A stretch of 36,881 nt of DNA from Silvanigrellales bacterium (GTDB lineage Bacteria > Bdellovibrionota_B > Oligoflexia > Silvanigrellales > Silvanigrellaceae), in NCBI GenBank assembly GCA_020247005.1, contig JADCJN010000279.1:1-36881 (forward strand), given 5' to 3'. The notes beneath the pieces were generated by a model. The model was given only the letters and a program-made list of their open reading frames with translations, ran no database searches and was not told where the DNA came from. Shown piece after piece: positions 15,239-27,042 of this stretch (position 1 is its first letter; each line of letters opens with the position of its first letter). Both the position numbers and the translations under genes were made by a program.

Positions 15239-17242
15239 ATGACGCAGCAGGAACTCGAGACTTCCCGCGAGAAGAGCAGCCTCTTCTTGCGCCGTTTGCA
15301 CGAAAGCTTGTCGAAAAACAAGCTGTGCAATGAGGTTATCGCGAAAGCTGTGATCGAACGGCTGGAAATCCGCCAGGACGGCGACCTTGTGGTGGCCACC
15401 ATTCGTGACTTCATATACGAAGGGTTTGTTCGCCAGCCAGGCGTTTATGCGGAAATGAAAGAGTTGACCCGCGAGGTCTTCGGCAGCGGCATCGAATTTC
15501 TGATCGTGTCAGGCAATGCCACCTCGGCGCCACGCAAGCGCTCACGCAAAGCGAACGAGTCCAAAGCTGTGGTCGATCCTCTTTTTGAGTCGCAAGGCAA
15601 CCCCGCAACACAAGGCGCTCCTGCCGACACCTCCGTCGCGGGCTTTCTGTCTGTCCGCGGCGCGACGGCCGCAGGCAGAGCACTCCCCGTGCCTCGTCCC
15701 GAAGCCCTTCCCCCTTCGGGACGCGCCGGAGCCATCGCCAATAGCCATGCTGGTGCGCGCTCACAATCAACGCCTTCCCAACGGACTGGCGGATCGAACA
15801 CCGCAAATCTTCTTGCGCAGGCTCTTTCGGCAGCGTCGGAAGGCCATACCGATAGGATGCGATCGTCCCCCGCAGGACGTGACGTTCCTCCGCGCGCTGC
15901 GAAACGCGCTGCCGCGGACGAGTCACCGGCCTCTCTGCCAAAATCGTCTCACACACAAGCCGCTGCACAGGATCCAGCCATTGCTCCGCTCGGCGCTCAA
16001 GCGTCCGCTCCTGCACTTCCCGAGTCCACACCCAAGCCCGAAGGGCCTCTCGACTCCCCATCGGCGGCTCAAGCCGCTGCGCAAGACCTAGGAAAAATGA
16101 AAAAGTCGCGGCTGGCTGCGCTTGGAAACATCAACAAGATGTCCATGCCTGCTCCTGCGTCGGCCTCTCTCTCTACGGCCGTCGACTATGAGCCGCGCGC
16201 ATCGGGAGGCACCGAGCGTCCGCTCGATCCCGAATTCACGTTTCAGTCGTTTGTCCAAGGGTCCACAAACGAAATGGCGAGCCTCGCGTGCCTGAACGCT
16301 TCCAGGGATCCTGGCAACGTCAGCAACCCTGTCTTTATTTATGGCTCAACGGGTTTGGGCAAAACGCACCTCCTCCATGCCGTGGGCAATGAAATCAGGT
16401 CCAACCACCCCGACTGGCACGTGCGGTACGTCACCAGTGAAGACCTGATTTCTGACCTCACCCGCGCCGTACGTTTCAACAAGCAGCATGAGCTTCGCAG
16501 CAAATACCGCCAAGTTGACGTCCTTCTTGTCGACGACATTCAATTCATTGAAGGCAAAGACGGCACGCAGCTCGAATTTTTTCACATTTTCAATGACCTC
16601 TACCAAAACAAAAAACAGATCGTCATTACGAGCGACCAATACCCGAAGTCGATTCCGAACATCGAAGAGCGCTTGAAGAGTCGATTCTTGCAGGGACTCA
16701 TTGCGAGCATCGAACCCCCCACCTTCGAAGACCGTGTAGGCATCATTGAAGTGAAGGCGGAGTCGTTTGGTCTTGCGCTCAAGCGCGACCACATCGAGTA
16801 CATCGCCACGCACGTCAAATCGAACGTGCGAGAAATCACCGGCGTGCTCAAAACGCTGCTGGTGAATCAATCTATTAAAGGCGAGCCTCCCACCCTCGAA
16901 GCCATTCAGCGGGAAGTCCGCAAGGACGTCCGCATCCCGAGCCAAGGAGTCGACATCTTTTCCATCCAAAAGTCGGTGGCCGAGCATTTTGGCGTAAAGC
17001 TTCAAGAGCTCCGCGGCACAAGCCGCAAAGAAAATTTTGTGACTCCTCGCCACGTCGCCATGTATTTGGCTCGAGAAATGCTCGACATGACAACCACTGA
17101 AATTGCGGATGCTTTCAATCGCCGCGACCACACCACCGTGTTGAACGCAGTGAGGCGAATCTCCGAACTCATGGCTCAAGACGCCTCGACACTCGCCACG
17201 GTGAAAGAGTTGCGCCGCAAGCTGGAACACGCTGCGCACTGA
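15239..17242 (+). CDS. dnaA: Chromosomal replication initiator DnaA
   Basis: A 667-residue protein from ATG 15239, chosen over an upstream in-frame start because domain I begins here. Domain I is ~1-92. A low-complexity Ala/Pro/Ser-rich linker (domain II) runs from ~95 to ~325, far longer than in E. coli. Domain III (AAA+) starts near 328, with Walker A GSTGLGKT at 369-376 and Walker B LLVDDIQF (Asp432, Asp433). The initiator motif region SRFLQGL and sensor-2 region SNVREITGVLK follow. Domain IV contains the DNA-binding signature RRDHTTVLNAVRRI. It binds the DnaA boxes about 1.2 kb downstream, beyond sua5, and unwinds the origin. Confidence 0.98.
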   Translation: MTQQELETSREKSSLFLRRLHESLSKNKLCNEVIAKAVIERLEIRQDGDLVVATIRDFIYEGFVRQPGVYAEMKELTREVFGSGIEFLIVSGNATSAPRKRSRKANESKAVVDPLFESQGNPATQGAPADTSVAGFLSVRGATAAGRALPVPRPEALPPSGRAGAIANSHAGARSQSTPSQRTGGSNTANLLAQALSAASEGHTDRMRSSPAGRDVPPRAAKRAAADESPASLPKSSHTQAAAQDPAIAPLGAQASAPALPESTPKPEGPLDSPSAAQAAAQDLGKMKKSRLAALGNINKMSMPAPASASLSTAVDYEPRASGGTERPLDPEFTFQSFVQGSTNEMASLACLNASRDPGNVSNPVFIYGSTGLGKTHLLHAVGNEIRSNHPDWHVRYVTSEDLISDLTRAVRFNKQHELRSKYRQVDVLLVDDIQFIEGKDGTQLEFFHIFNDLYQNKKQIVITSDQYPKSIPNIEERLKSRFLQGLIASIEPPTFEDRVGIIEVKAESFGLALKRDHIEYIATHVKSNVREITGVLKTLLVNQSIKGEPPTLEAIQREVRKDVRIPSQGVDIFSIQKSVAEHFGVKLQELRGTSRKENFVTPRHVAMYLAREMLDMTTTEIADAFNRRDHTTVLNAVRRISELMAQDASTLATVKELRRKLEHAAH

Positions 17243-17293
17243 GGATTTGTGTTGCCGCGCCTGCCTCCTGTGCGCAAAGGGACCGCGTCCCGT

Positions 17294-18358
17294 TCAGCGT
17301 GCGTGCTCAGCAAGAACACAGCGACCTGACGCGCTTCGAAAAAAGCGATCGGCAAGCGCCAGCAGCTTTTCGTCGGGCTCGCTCATAAGGTCAGGCACAA
17401 GAATGCGCTGTGCGCCTGAAACCCCTTCGGCCCAACGCAGAGCGTCAAACGCAAAAGAAAGGGCTGCCTCCGTACCTTCATCCGACGTTCGGTAGGCCAA
17501 CGCTCCGGTGCGCAGGGACCCAAGCCGCCCTCCCACATCGACAACAACAGTGTGAGAGTTGTCGCCAGCAGCCACAGCGGCCACATCTGCGACGCGCACA
17601 AGGAATGTCGGCACGTCGGGGGCATAGTGGGTCAGAAGCTGGCCAGGTGCCTCCAGGGTTTCTTGTTCGACGGCAGATGCCTTGTGAACAACGGTGCGCG
17701 TGACGGCGGTGACACATTCAGGCCTCAGGATGTCCGCCAGCGCTTCCCGAATTTCAAAGAGGGTGATGGACCCACGCCGCAAGACTGTCGCGGAACCCTC
17801 TTCGCACTTTAGAATGGTTGACTCAATTCCCACGGGGCAAGCGCCACCATCGAGAATGGTGACGTCGTGCGCACCGAGGTCGTGTTGCACGTGTTCTGCA
17901 CGGGTCGGTGACACATGTCCAAAACGGTTCGCACTCGGTGCCGCGACGGGCACGCCGCATTCTTTCAGGAAGGACAACGCGATGGGGTGCCCAGGGACAC
18001 GAAAACCTACGGTGGGTCCGCCCGCACGGACTCCCGCGGGCACGAGCGACGAAGCGGGAAGAATGAGCGTCAGGGGTCCAGGCCAAAAGGCGGCAGAGAG
18101 AGATTCAACCTGTGCCAAGAGCGCTGGCGTCAGCACAACAAAAGGGCGCGCGGCGTCAAGGCTCGGCACGTGAAGAATGAGAGGGTCGGAGAGAGGACGC
18201 CCCTTTGCTTGGAAGATGCGCAAAATAGGGATCTCTTCAAGCCCATGGGCGCCCAGCCCGTACACTGTTTCCGTGGGAAAACCCACCAGTCGGCCGCTCC
18301 GCAAAAGTGCGGCCGCCTTCTTTACGTTTTCATTGGAAGCTGAAAGAATCGTGCTCAC
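17294..18358 (-). CDS. L-threonylcarbamoyladenylate synthase (Sua5/YrdC/TsaC type)
   Basis: A 354-residue protein starting at GTG 18358. The N-terminal ~200 residues form the YrdC domain: GFPTETVYGLGAH, KGRPLSDPL (substrate-binding Lys/Arg), FWPGPLTLIL, VPAAPSANRFGHVSPT and GIESTIL. The extra C-terminal ~140 residues, introduced by PGQLLTHYAP, form the Sua5 domain that distinguishes Sua5 from the short TsaC. The enzyme makes threonylcarbamoyl-AMP from threonine, bicarbonate and ATP for t6A at position 37 of ANN-reading tRNAs. It lies between dnaA and the origin on the opposite strand, so its promoter region borders the DnaA-box field and may be affected by DnaA. The last base is 51 bp from the dnaA stop. 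Confidence 0.93.
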   Translation of the reverse strand: MSTILSASNENVKKAAALLRSGRLVGFPTETVYGLGAHGLEEIPILRIFQAKGRPLSDPLILHVPSLDAARPFVVLTPALLAQVESLSAAFWPGPLTLILPASSLVPAGVRAGGPTVGFRVPGHPIALSFLKECGVPVAAPSANRFGHVSPTRAEHVQHDLGAHDVTILDGGACPVGIESTILKCEEGSATVLRRGSITLFEIREALADILRPECVTAVTRTVVHKASAVEQETLEAPGQLLTHYAPDVPTFLVRVADVAAVAAGDNSHTVVVDVGGRLGSLRTGALAYRTSDEGTEAALSFAFDALRWAEGVSGAQRILVPDLMSEPDEKLLALADRFFRSASGRCVLAEHAR

Positions 18359-18506
18359 CTTTTCACCCCAGCGTCGAACCCTCTCGACTCTCCCGAGTCA
18401 CACCCTGCACGTACGGAGTTATCCACAAAGCCTCGGCAGGGGTCTGAGTCGTCGAAAATCCTCTCTAAATCACAACGTCTTAAAACATGTCCACATCTTG
18501 TCCACA

Positions 18507-18536
18507 AAGTTATCCACAGACCTTTGTGGATAACTT
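18507..18536. repeat. Perfect 12-bp inverted repeat of two DnaA boxes
   Basis: AAGTTATCCACA (18507-18518) and TGTGGATAACTT (18525-18536) are perfect reverse complements separated by 6 bp. They form a symmetric pair of the two strongest boxes on the left side of the origin. Confidence 0.9.
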
Positions 18537-18668
18537 GGCGAGGTGGCGTCTCCTGTCCGTGTTCGCTTCACGCCCAGGCCTGAGAGTGTGGACAACTTTG
18601 TGGACAACGTGTGGAGAACCTTATCCACACCGCCTTGTGGACAACCCTGTGGACAACCCCCTTTTTTC

Positions 18669-18780
18669 TGTGGACAGCCTGTGGACAACGTGTGGACAAG
18701 TGCACCGCCTCGAAACTAGGCAAGAGAGTTGTCCACACACACACGGGGGTTATCCACACGTTGTCCACAGGCTGTCCACA
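18669..18780. repeat. 31-bp inverted repeat enclosing the origin centre
   Basis: Arm 18669-18699 and arm 18750-18780 are reverse complements at 30 of 31 positions, with a 50-bp spacer. Each arm carries three DnaA-box-like 9-mers at the same spacing (starts 11 bp apart). The single difference turns a TTGTCCACA on the left into a perfect TTATCCACA on the right. Confidence 0.92.
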
Positions 18781-18870
18781 CGTTGTCCACAAGCACACCG
18801 ACCGGTACAGACACACGTGTTTCGCTTGAGCCTCAACACGATCTCGATCTTGGCCAGACGGTTATCCACA

Positions 18871-18960
18871 ATTTGACCCTTCACCTACCCCTTCTTCCTT
18901 CTTCATTAGAAGACTTTGGATCTTTCTTCTCAAGAAAAGAAGAGGGAGTCGGAAGTGGCT
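18871..18960 (+). promoter_or_regulatory. Candidate DNA unwinding element with DnaA-trio-like repeats
   Basis: Directly after the box at 18862 comes a C-rich segment, then pyrimidine-rich CTTCTTCCTTCTTCATTAG (about 18890-18909). DnaA-trios read CTA/CTT/TTA-like on this strand next to a DnaA box and GC-rich spacer in Bacillus, so the arrangement fits. The region is only moderately AT-rich and the trio phase is interrupted, so assignment is tentative. Confidence 0.45.
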
Positions 18961-19057
18961 TCGGAAGCCTATGGTGGCGCACGCTCGTGTTGCTTGTTCC
19001 GAATGCGGCCATGGGTTATCTCACTGGGAGTCTTTCCTCCCTCGCAAGGTGCATACG

Positions 19058-20242
19058 ATGAGACAATCCGGTTTTCCGCAAAGTTCCTTTTCGCCCGAGG
19101 GTTCCTCTGCGGGCGAAGGCATTCAGGCGGTTTTCGATCGCGACCGCCTTGCCGCGGCGCTTTCTGCGGTCACGGCTGCACAAGCGGACACGGAAGTGGG
19201 CTGGATCCAGCTCGACTTCACCGGAGGCGGCGACGTCCTCATGTCGGCGGTGAGCCATAACCTCTCTATCCGCTATGTGTTTCAAGCCGATTACACGGGC
19301 AAAGGCATCATTAAGGTGTCGGGCAAGCAGCTGTCCGACTATGTGAAACAGCTTCCTCCTGAGCGCATCACACTGACGGCAGAATTGCCGCAGCGCCTCA
19401 TGCTCAAGTGCGGTCGATCTTCGGCGCGATTGCAACTCGTGCAAGACCAAACACAAACGGAAGTCGTCGTTCCCACTGTCGGCAGTGCTGTGCTCGTGAA
19501 AGGGGAAGCCCTCGAGCGTTGGGTCAATTGCTTTCGCGATTTCGTGAGTGTTGATGACACCCGGTTTTATGCGAACGGCGCCCTCATTTGGGCCGACACG
19601 TCGAAAGGCCTTTCCCTCCATGCCGTTGCCAGCGATGCGCTCCGTCTTGCCAAGGCCGAACTTCTCGACGGCCTGATGGCCGAACACATCGAGAACAGCG
19701 CGGTCCTCGTGCCGAAGAAGGCGCTCGACGAACTCCGTCGCGTGTGTGCACTCGAACCTGCAAAAGATTTTCGCCTGCGTTGGCACCAGGAGTCGCTTTT
19801 CTTTTCGGTGGAAACTGAAAATTACACGATGGTGAGCAAGTGCATTGCCGGCAAATACCCGCCCTACACGTCTGCCATCCCACAGAAAATCAACACGGAA
19901 ATTGACGTCAATCTCAAATCACTTTCCGAAAGTGTGCGTCGCGTTCTTCTGTTCGCCGACAAGAATCGAATTATAAAGCTCAACTTCGATGGCCCTGTCC
20001 TCGACGTTCAAAGCTTTACTCCGGGCCTGAAAGAAGGCGAAGAAATTGTGGAGCTGGGCAAGACGGTCGAAGAGCCGATGGAAGTGAACTACAACGGAAC
20101 GCTTTTGACGGGCATCCTCAATTGCGTTGAGGGTTCGGCGGTGAGGTTCGGTTGGGAGAACGTGAACAGACCCGTGAAGATCACGGGGGAGGCTCAAAAA
20201 GGGCTCGAGGTCTTCTTCCTTCTCGTCCCGACCCGCTTCTGA
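19058..20242 (+). CDS. dnaN: DNA polymerase III beta sliding clamp
   Basis: A 394-residue protein from ATG 19058; upstream in-frame codons run into origin DNA and AAGG lies about 9 nt before this ATG. It has the expected three-domain clamp length and ends in LLVPTRF, corresponding to the conserved C-terminal M-P-x-R-L tail. Recognisable landmarks are VSGKQLSDYVKQLP, VDDTRFYANGALIW, LHAVASDALRLAKA, GKYPPYTSAIP and VLLFADKNRIIKLNF. The dimeric ring tethers polymerase III and other clamp-binding proteins to DNA. It lies immediately downstream of the origin, and gyrB follows after 113 bp. Confidence 0.97.
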   Translation: MRQSGFPQSSFSPEGSSAGEGIQAVFDRDRLAAALSAVTAAQADTEVGWIQLDFTGGGDVLMSAVSHNLSIRYVFQADYTGKGIIKVSGKQLSDYVKQLPPERITLTAELPQRLMLKCGRSSARLQLVQDQTQTEVVVPTVGSAVLVKGEALERWVNCFRDFVSVDDTRFYANGALIWADTSKGLSLHAVASDALRLAKAELLDGLMAEHIENSAVLVPKKALDELRRVCALEPAKDFRLRWHQESLFFSVETENYTMVSKCIAGKYPPYTSAIPQKINTEIDVNLKSLSESVRRVLLFADKNRIIKLNFDGPVLDVQSFTPGLKEGEEIVELGKTVEEPMEVNYNGTLLTGILNCVEGSAVRFGWENVNRPVKITGEAQKGLEVFFLLVPTRF

Positions 20243-20280
20243 GCACTTTTTTGCGCCCGCAAGTCCGGTTTCTCTTCTGA

Positions 20281-22803
<2,523 letters not shown>

Positions 22804-22843
22804 TCTCACCTGAATCGAATCCTGCTGGGGAAAGAAGCCAAAG

Positions 22844-25315
22844 ATGAATCAGCCCGTTCGCCAGAGCATCGTCAACGTCAACATCAACGAAGAAATGAAG
22901 ACCGCGTACCTCGACTACGCCATGAGCGTTATCGTCAGCCGCGCTCTTCCAGACGTTCGGGACGGCATGAAACCCGTGCACCGTCGCGTGATGTACGCCA
23001 TGTACGAGCAAAACAACGTCCACAATAAACCCTACCGCAAATCCGCGCGCACGGTGGGTGAGGTGCTCGGTAAGTACCACCCTCACGGCGACTCATCGGT
23101 TTACGACGCTCTTGTGCGGCTCGCGCAAGACTTCTCGATGCGCTACCCCCTTGTCGATGGCCAAGGAAACTTCGGCTCCATTGACGGCGATTCTCCCGCG
23201 GCCATGCGGTACACTGAAGTCCGTTTGGCCAAGATTTCCGAATGGCTCATGCAAAACATCGACGAAGACACAGTCGATTTCGGCCCGAACTACGACAACA
23301 GCGAGCGTGAGCCCCTCGTCCTCCCCACCGTGTTCCCACAGCTGCTCGTCAATGGGCAGTCGGGCATTGCCGTGGGCATGGCAACGAACATCCCGCCCCA
23401 CAACCTCACCGAAATTCTCGACGCTCTCATTTATCTTTTGGACAACGAGGGCGCCACCATTGAACACCTGATGGCCTACGTGAAAGGCCCCGACTTCCCC
23501 ACCGCTGGGCTCATTTGCGGCCTCAAGGGCATTCACGATGCCTACCGCACGGGACGCGGCAGCGTTGTCATGCGGGGCCGTGCGAGCGTGGAAACGCTCA
23601 AGAACGGCAAAGACGTTATTATTATTTCCGAGCTGCCTTACCAGGTGAACAAGGCTGCTCTCATTGAACGTGTTGCCGACTTGGTGAAGGAAGAAGAGAT
23701 CACGGGCATCACAGACATCCGTGACGAGAGCAACAAAGAAGGCATCCGCGTCGTTATCGATGTGAAGAAGGGCGAAAACGGCGAGGTCATTCTCAATCAC
23801 CTCTACAAAAAGACCCGCCTGCAAGACACCTTCGGCGTCAACATGGTCGCCATCGTACGCGGCATTCCAAAACTCCTTTCTCTGCGGGAATGCCTCGAGT
23901 ACTTCCGCGACCACCGGTTCGAAGTCATCACGCGCCGCACGAGCTTCCGCCTCCGCAAAGCCGAAGACCGCCTCCACATTTTGGAGGGCCTCAAAATTGC
24001 CGTCGACAACGTCGACGAAGTCGTGGCGCTCATCCGGAGTGCCGATAGCCCCGACGCCGCACGGGAAGCCCTCATCGGGCGTTTCCAGCTTTCCGACAGA
24101 CAGGCAAACGCCATTCTTGAAATGCGTTTGGCACGCCTGACGGGCCTCGAACGCGACAAAATCGTGGAAGAGCACAAGGAGGTCCTGCTGACCATCGCCG
24201 ACCTGAAGGACATCCTGGCGAACCCCTCGCGCGTGCGAGCCATCTGCAAAGAAGAATTCCTCGCGCTGAAGGAAGCGCACGGCGACAAGCGTCGCACCGA
24301 AATCACCGTGGACGCCGGCGACGTTGACATCGCTTCCCTCGTGCCCCCTGCCGACGTGTTCGTCACTTTCACCGCTGGAGGTTACCTTAAGCGCGTGAAC
24401 ATTGACGAATTCCGCTCGCAGAACCGTGCCGGAAAAGGCAAAACCGGCGCCGCCTTGAAGAACGACGACTACGTGAAATTCACTCTGCGTGCGCACACCC
24501 ACGACAACATCCTGATGTTCTCGAACCTTGGGAAGGTTTACGCTTTCCGCGTGTACGAATTGCCAGAAGGACAACCTGCGTCGCGGGGAAAGAGCATCGC
24601 TCAAATTCTCACGCTCCAGGAAGCCGAAGTCATTACGGCCATGCTCCCCGTGCGCGAGTTCCCCGACAATTCCTACATCTTCATGACCACCGCGCAGGGC
24701 GTAGTGAAACGCACCGAATTGTCGGCGTTCGCGAATATCCGGACGTCTGGGCTCCGTGCCGTGACGCTCGACGAGGGCGATTCCCTCGTTTCGGTGATGA
24801 TCACCGATGAGTCGCAACCCCTTATTCTTGCCACCGCAGGCGGCCGCGCCATCCGCTTCGAAGAAAACGAAGTGCGGGCCATGGGCCGGTCGGCTCGCGG
24901 CGTCAACGGTATCAACATGGATGACGGCGATGTTGTCGTCGCCGCCGAAGTCTCACACCCGGACGAAAAACTTCTGGTGGTGACAGAAAATGGCTACGGG
25001 AAACGAAGCGAAGTCGACGAGTATCGTCTTACCGGCCGTGCGGGCAAAGGCGTGAACTCCATTCGCGTCACCCCACGCAACGGCAAAGTCGTCGCCCTTC
25101 TTTCGGTGAACGACTCCCAAGACGTCATGCTCACCACGAACACGGGTCGGGTCATGCGGCTCGCCATCAAGCAAATAAAGGTCATTGGCCGGCTCACCCA
25201 GGGCGTGTGCCTCATGCGTATTCTGGAGGGTGAACGCATTGTGTCGGTGTGCGCGCCCACGGAATTCGATGACACGCCGGTGACGCAGCTAGAATCCACC
25301 GAAGAAGTAGAATAG
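22844..25315 (+). CDS. gyrA: DNA gyrase subunit A
   Basis: An 823-residue protein from ATG 22844. The breakage-reunion domain includes [27 protein letters not shown], and catalytic Tyr123 in AMRYTE. Ser84 and Asp88 correspond to E. coli Ser83 and Asp87, so the quinolone-determining residues are in the sensitive state. Position 85 is Ser where E. coli has Ala84. The C-terminal six-bladed beta-pinwheel is present, with a GyrA box QNRAGKG in the first blade, which distinguishes it from ParC. It cleaves and religates DNA together with GyrB. A GC-rich hairpin lies 33 bp after the stop. The Shine-Dalgarno is weak. Confidence 0.98.
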   Translation: MNQPVRQSIVNVNINEEMKTAYLDYAMSVIVSRALPDVRDGMKPVHRRVMYAMYEQNNVHNKPYRKSARTVGEVLGKYHPHGDSSVYDALVRLAQDFSMRYPLVDGQGNFGSIDGDSPAAMRYTEVRLAKISEWLMQNIDEDTVDFGPNYDNSEREPLVLPTVFPQLLVNGQSGIAVGMATNIPPHNLTEILDALIYLLDNEGATIEHLMAYVKGPDFPTAGLICGLKGIHDAYRTGRGSVVMRGRASVETLKNGKDVIIISELPYQVNKAALIERVADLVKEEEITGITDIRDESNKEGIRVVIDVKKGENGEVILNHLYKKTRLQDTFGVNMVAIVRGIPKLLSLRECLEYFRDHRFEVITRRTSFRLRKAEDRLHILEGLKIAVDNVDEVVALIRSADSPDAAREALIGRFQLSDRQANAILEMRLARLTGLERDKIVEEHKEVLLTIADLKDILANPSRVRAICKEEFLALKEAHGDKRRTEITVDAGDVDIASLVPPADVFVTFTAGGYLKRVNIDEFRSQNRAGKGKTGAALKNDDYVKFTLRAHTHDNILMFSNLGKVYAFRVYELPEGQPASRGKSIAQILTLQEAEVITAMLPVREFPDNSYIFMTTAQGVVKRTELSAFANIRTSGLRAVTLDEGDSLVSVMITDESQPLILATAGGRAIRFEENEVRAMGRSARGVNGINMDDGDVVVAAEVSHPDEKLLVVTENGYGKRSEVDEYRLTGRAGKGVNSIRVTPRNGKVVALLSVNDSQDVMLTTNTGRVMRLAIKQIKVIGRLTQGVCLMRILEGERIVSVCAPTEFDDTPVTQLESTEEVE

Positions 25316-25347
25316 GAATTCGTGTGAAGGAGTCTTGAGGCTTCGTT

Positions 25348-25393
25348 GGTGGCGGGCTTGTGTACCTTCCTTTTGTACACGGCGCCCGCCACC
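25348..25393 (+). terminator. Long GC-rich stem-loop between gyrA and the next gene
   Basis: GGTGGCGGGC (25348-25357) and GTGTAC (25360-25365) pair with GTACAC (25375-25380) and GCCCGCCACC (25384-25393): a 10-bp and a 6-bp helix around a 2/3-nt internal loop, with a 9-nt apical loop. No U-run follows directly, so it may be a non-canonical terminator, an mRNA-stabilising structure or a processing site at the gyrA 3' end. Confidence 0.5.
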
Positions 25394-25442
25394 GCCTCGC
25401 CACAAGACTTTTTCGTCACGAATTCAGTACCCGAGGTATCGA

Positions 25443-27005
25443 ATGAACTCCCAGCCGAAACTCTTTTTGTCCGTCATGTTCATTGCGGGGCTCCTCGTTT
25501 CGTCATGCGGTTTCGTGGAAGAGCCCGAACTGGGCGATGCCATTTCGGGCCCGTTTGCCGTGGCAGGCCAAGAAGGCACGCGCAACATTTTCGTCTTGAA
25601 TTCCTCGTTCTCGAGTGAATTCCGAAACGGAAGCCTGCTGCGATTCGAACTCGACGACAAAGGCACGGTGCTCACGAAGAAAGAAGCGACGTCCGTGCCG
25701 AGGCTCGGGGCCGACCTCGTGGGCTCGGCTGACGGCATGCTCTTTGCCGCCGCTTTCAATGAAGGCACCACCCGCTTGAAATTCTTTTCGGCGACCAAAG
25801 CAGGTGCGCTCAGCGATTTGAGCTTCGAGCACGCCACTCCACGCGGGCTGGCGTCTCAACTGCAGTTCTTCACCCCAAAAGAAGCGAAAGCAGGCGAATA
25901 TTTTCTAACTTACGTGGAAAATCCGGGCGCCATTGACTCTCGTGTGGTTGTTCTCAAAATCACTTCCGCAGGCGTCAAAACCCTCATGACCTTGCCCGAC
26001 GACCTTCCCGACGGTGTGCCCGATGGCTATTCTTTCGGCTACACAGCCCCCGCATTTTCACGCGGAGAAAGCCTGTTCGTCGCCTTCCCACAGGGTGCGA
26101 CAGGCCTTGAACCCAAACTTCCCCCGGTGTTCGAGTACCTCAAGGGCGAATGGAAAACCGTGAGGAAAGCCAACACTGACCTTCGTTTTGTCAGCATGGC
26201 CGTCGTGCAATTCGACAAGGTGCTTGCCGGCAAGAAAGTGGCCGATGCCGTTGGTTTTCGTCCGCTTGTCTACAACGCGGACGTGCGTTCCGGGAACGTC
26301 AAGGAAGCCGCCGACAGCGAAATCAACAAGACGGTGGCTTTTCGCGCCTCGTACACCTCGGCCATTGGCCTCGATCAGTCGGGCTGTTTGGCGGGAGGCT
26401 CACCCACCGACGCCACCCTCCTGGCCGATGCTGTGCTGGTGGCCGACGATTCCACACAAGACGTCATCGCCTTCCAAGGCTTCCAAAAGGCCCGAGCTGA
26501 AATTGACGCCTTCGCAACCCAAACAGCACTCACGGGCAAGCGGCACAAAGAACGCCTTCTTTCTCAAGACTCTCTTTCCTTTCGTGTCTACTCCCGACGC
26601 AAAGGGGTTTCCGACATCGACACGACTGAAAATCACCGCATTTACCGAATGCGGGTTGTGAAGCGCGGAAACGACTGCGTGCCCGTGTGGGTGCGCACGG
26701 AAAGTGGCCGCGCGTCGCCAGGCAACGAACTTTCGCGCCTCCAGGCGAATCACACCCGCGCCTACAACGACCCCCTGAAGCTCGCCATTCCCACGCGAGG
26801 GTCGAACCGATTCGGGGTTCTTTCGGTGGGCAGCGGTGCAACCACGCGGGCATTTTTGGTGACAGCCTCCTATAGTCGCGGAAACATCCACGCCTTTGAG
26901 TTCAAAACCGTGGGGAACGGAAACAAGTCGGTGAATGGGAGCGACGGTGTTTCCGTCAAACCCGAAACCGGCGTTCCCGTCGACAATTTCGTGGAGCTGA
27001 AATAA
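25443..27005 (+). CDS. Putative lipoprotein of 520 residues, family not recognised
   Basis: ATG 25443, preceded by GAGG at 7 nt, begins a leader with hydrophobic core and lipobox VSSC (Cys near 22). The mature protein opens with acidic residues after the Cys (GFVEEPELG). The rest looks beta-rich: short strands, many Gly/Asp turns and repeated phrases such as [27 protein letters not shown] and [11 protein letters not shown]. This could be a propeller-like or outer-membrane-associated fold. There are few cysteines and no catalytic motif I can name. Start and reading frame are well supported by codon use. It is preceded by the gyrA hairpin and followed 37 bp later by the aldolase gene. Function unknown. 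Confidence 0.8.
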   Translation: MNSQPKLFLSVMFIAGLLVSSCGFVEEPELGDAISGPFAVAGQEGTRNIFVLNSSFSSEFRNGSLLRFELDDKGTVLTKKEATSVPRLGADLVGSADGMLFAAAFNEGTTRLKFFSATKAGALSDLSFEHATPRGLASQLQFFTPKEAKAGEYFLTYVENPGAIDSRVVVLKITSAGVKTLMTLPDDLPDGVPDGYSFGYTAPAFSRGESLFVAFPQGATGLEPKLPPVFEYLKGEWKTVRKANTDLRFVSMAVVQFDKVLAGKKVADAVGFRPLVYNADVRSGNVKEAADSEINKTVAFRASYTSAIGLDQSGCLAGGSPTDATLLADAVLVADDSTQDVIAFQGFQKARAEIDAFATQTALTGKRHKERLLSQDSLSFRVYSRRKGVSDIDTTENHRIYRMRVVKRGNDCVPVWVRTESGRASPGNELSRLQANHTRAYNDPLKLAIPTRGSNRFGVLSVGSGATTRAFLVTASYSRGNIHAFEFKTVGNGNKSVNGSDGVSVKPETGVPVDNFVELK

Positions 27006-27042
27006 GCCTCGAGGAACCTTCCTTCCACGAGGTCACGAGCCC

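Larger units (their letters stand above)
18419..18960. other. oriC: Replication origin oriC (DnaA-box field plus unwinding region)
   Basis: In 18419-18870 I count 20 DnaA-box-like 9-mers. Six are perfect TTATCCACA: plus strand at 18419, 18510, 18621, 18750 and 18862, minus at 18525. Ten are TTGTCCACA: plus at 18498, 18729, 18761 and 18783, minus at 18587, 18599, 18636, 18648, 18680 and 18691. One is TTCTCCACA (minus, 18610). Three have two mismatches (18487, 18669, 18772). Minus-oriented boxes dominate 18587-18699 and plus-oriented boxes 18729-18791, so the two arrays face each other. The last perfect box (18862) is followed by a C-rich stretch and pyrimidine-rich CTT repeats. Position between dnaA/sua5 and dnaN agrees with known bacterial origins. 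Confidence 0.93.

Noticed and set aside
16346-17239. 297-codon minus-strand frame inside dnaA
   Set aside because: Antisense to the conserved AAA+ and DNA-binding domains. No start signals.
18419-18870. Possible CRISPR array because of many similar short repeats
   Set aside because: The repeats are 9-bp DnaA boxes in both orientations with irregular spacing, and no cas genes are present.
23093-24817. Long open frame (574 codons) on the minus strand inside gyrA
   Set aside because: It is the mirror of a highly conserved GC-rich gene; it lacks protein-like motifs and a ribosome-binding site.
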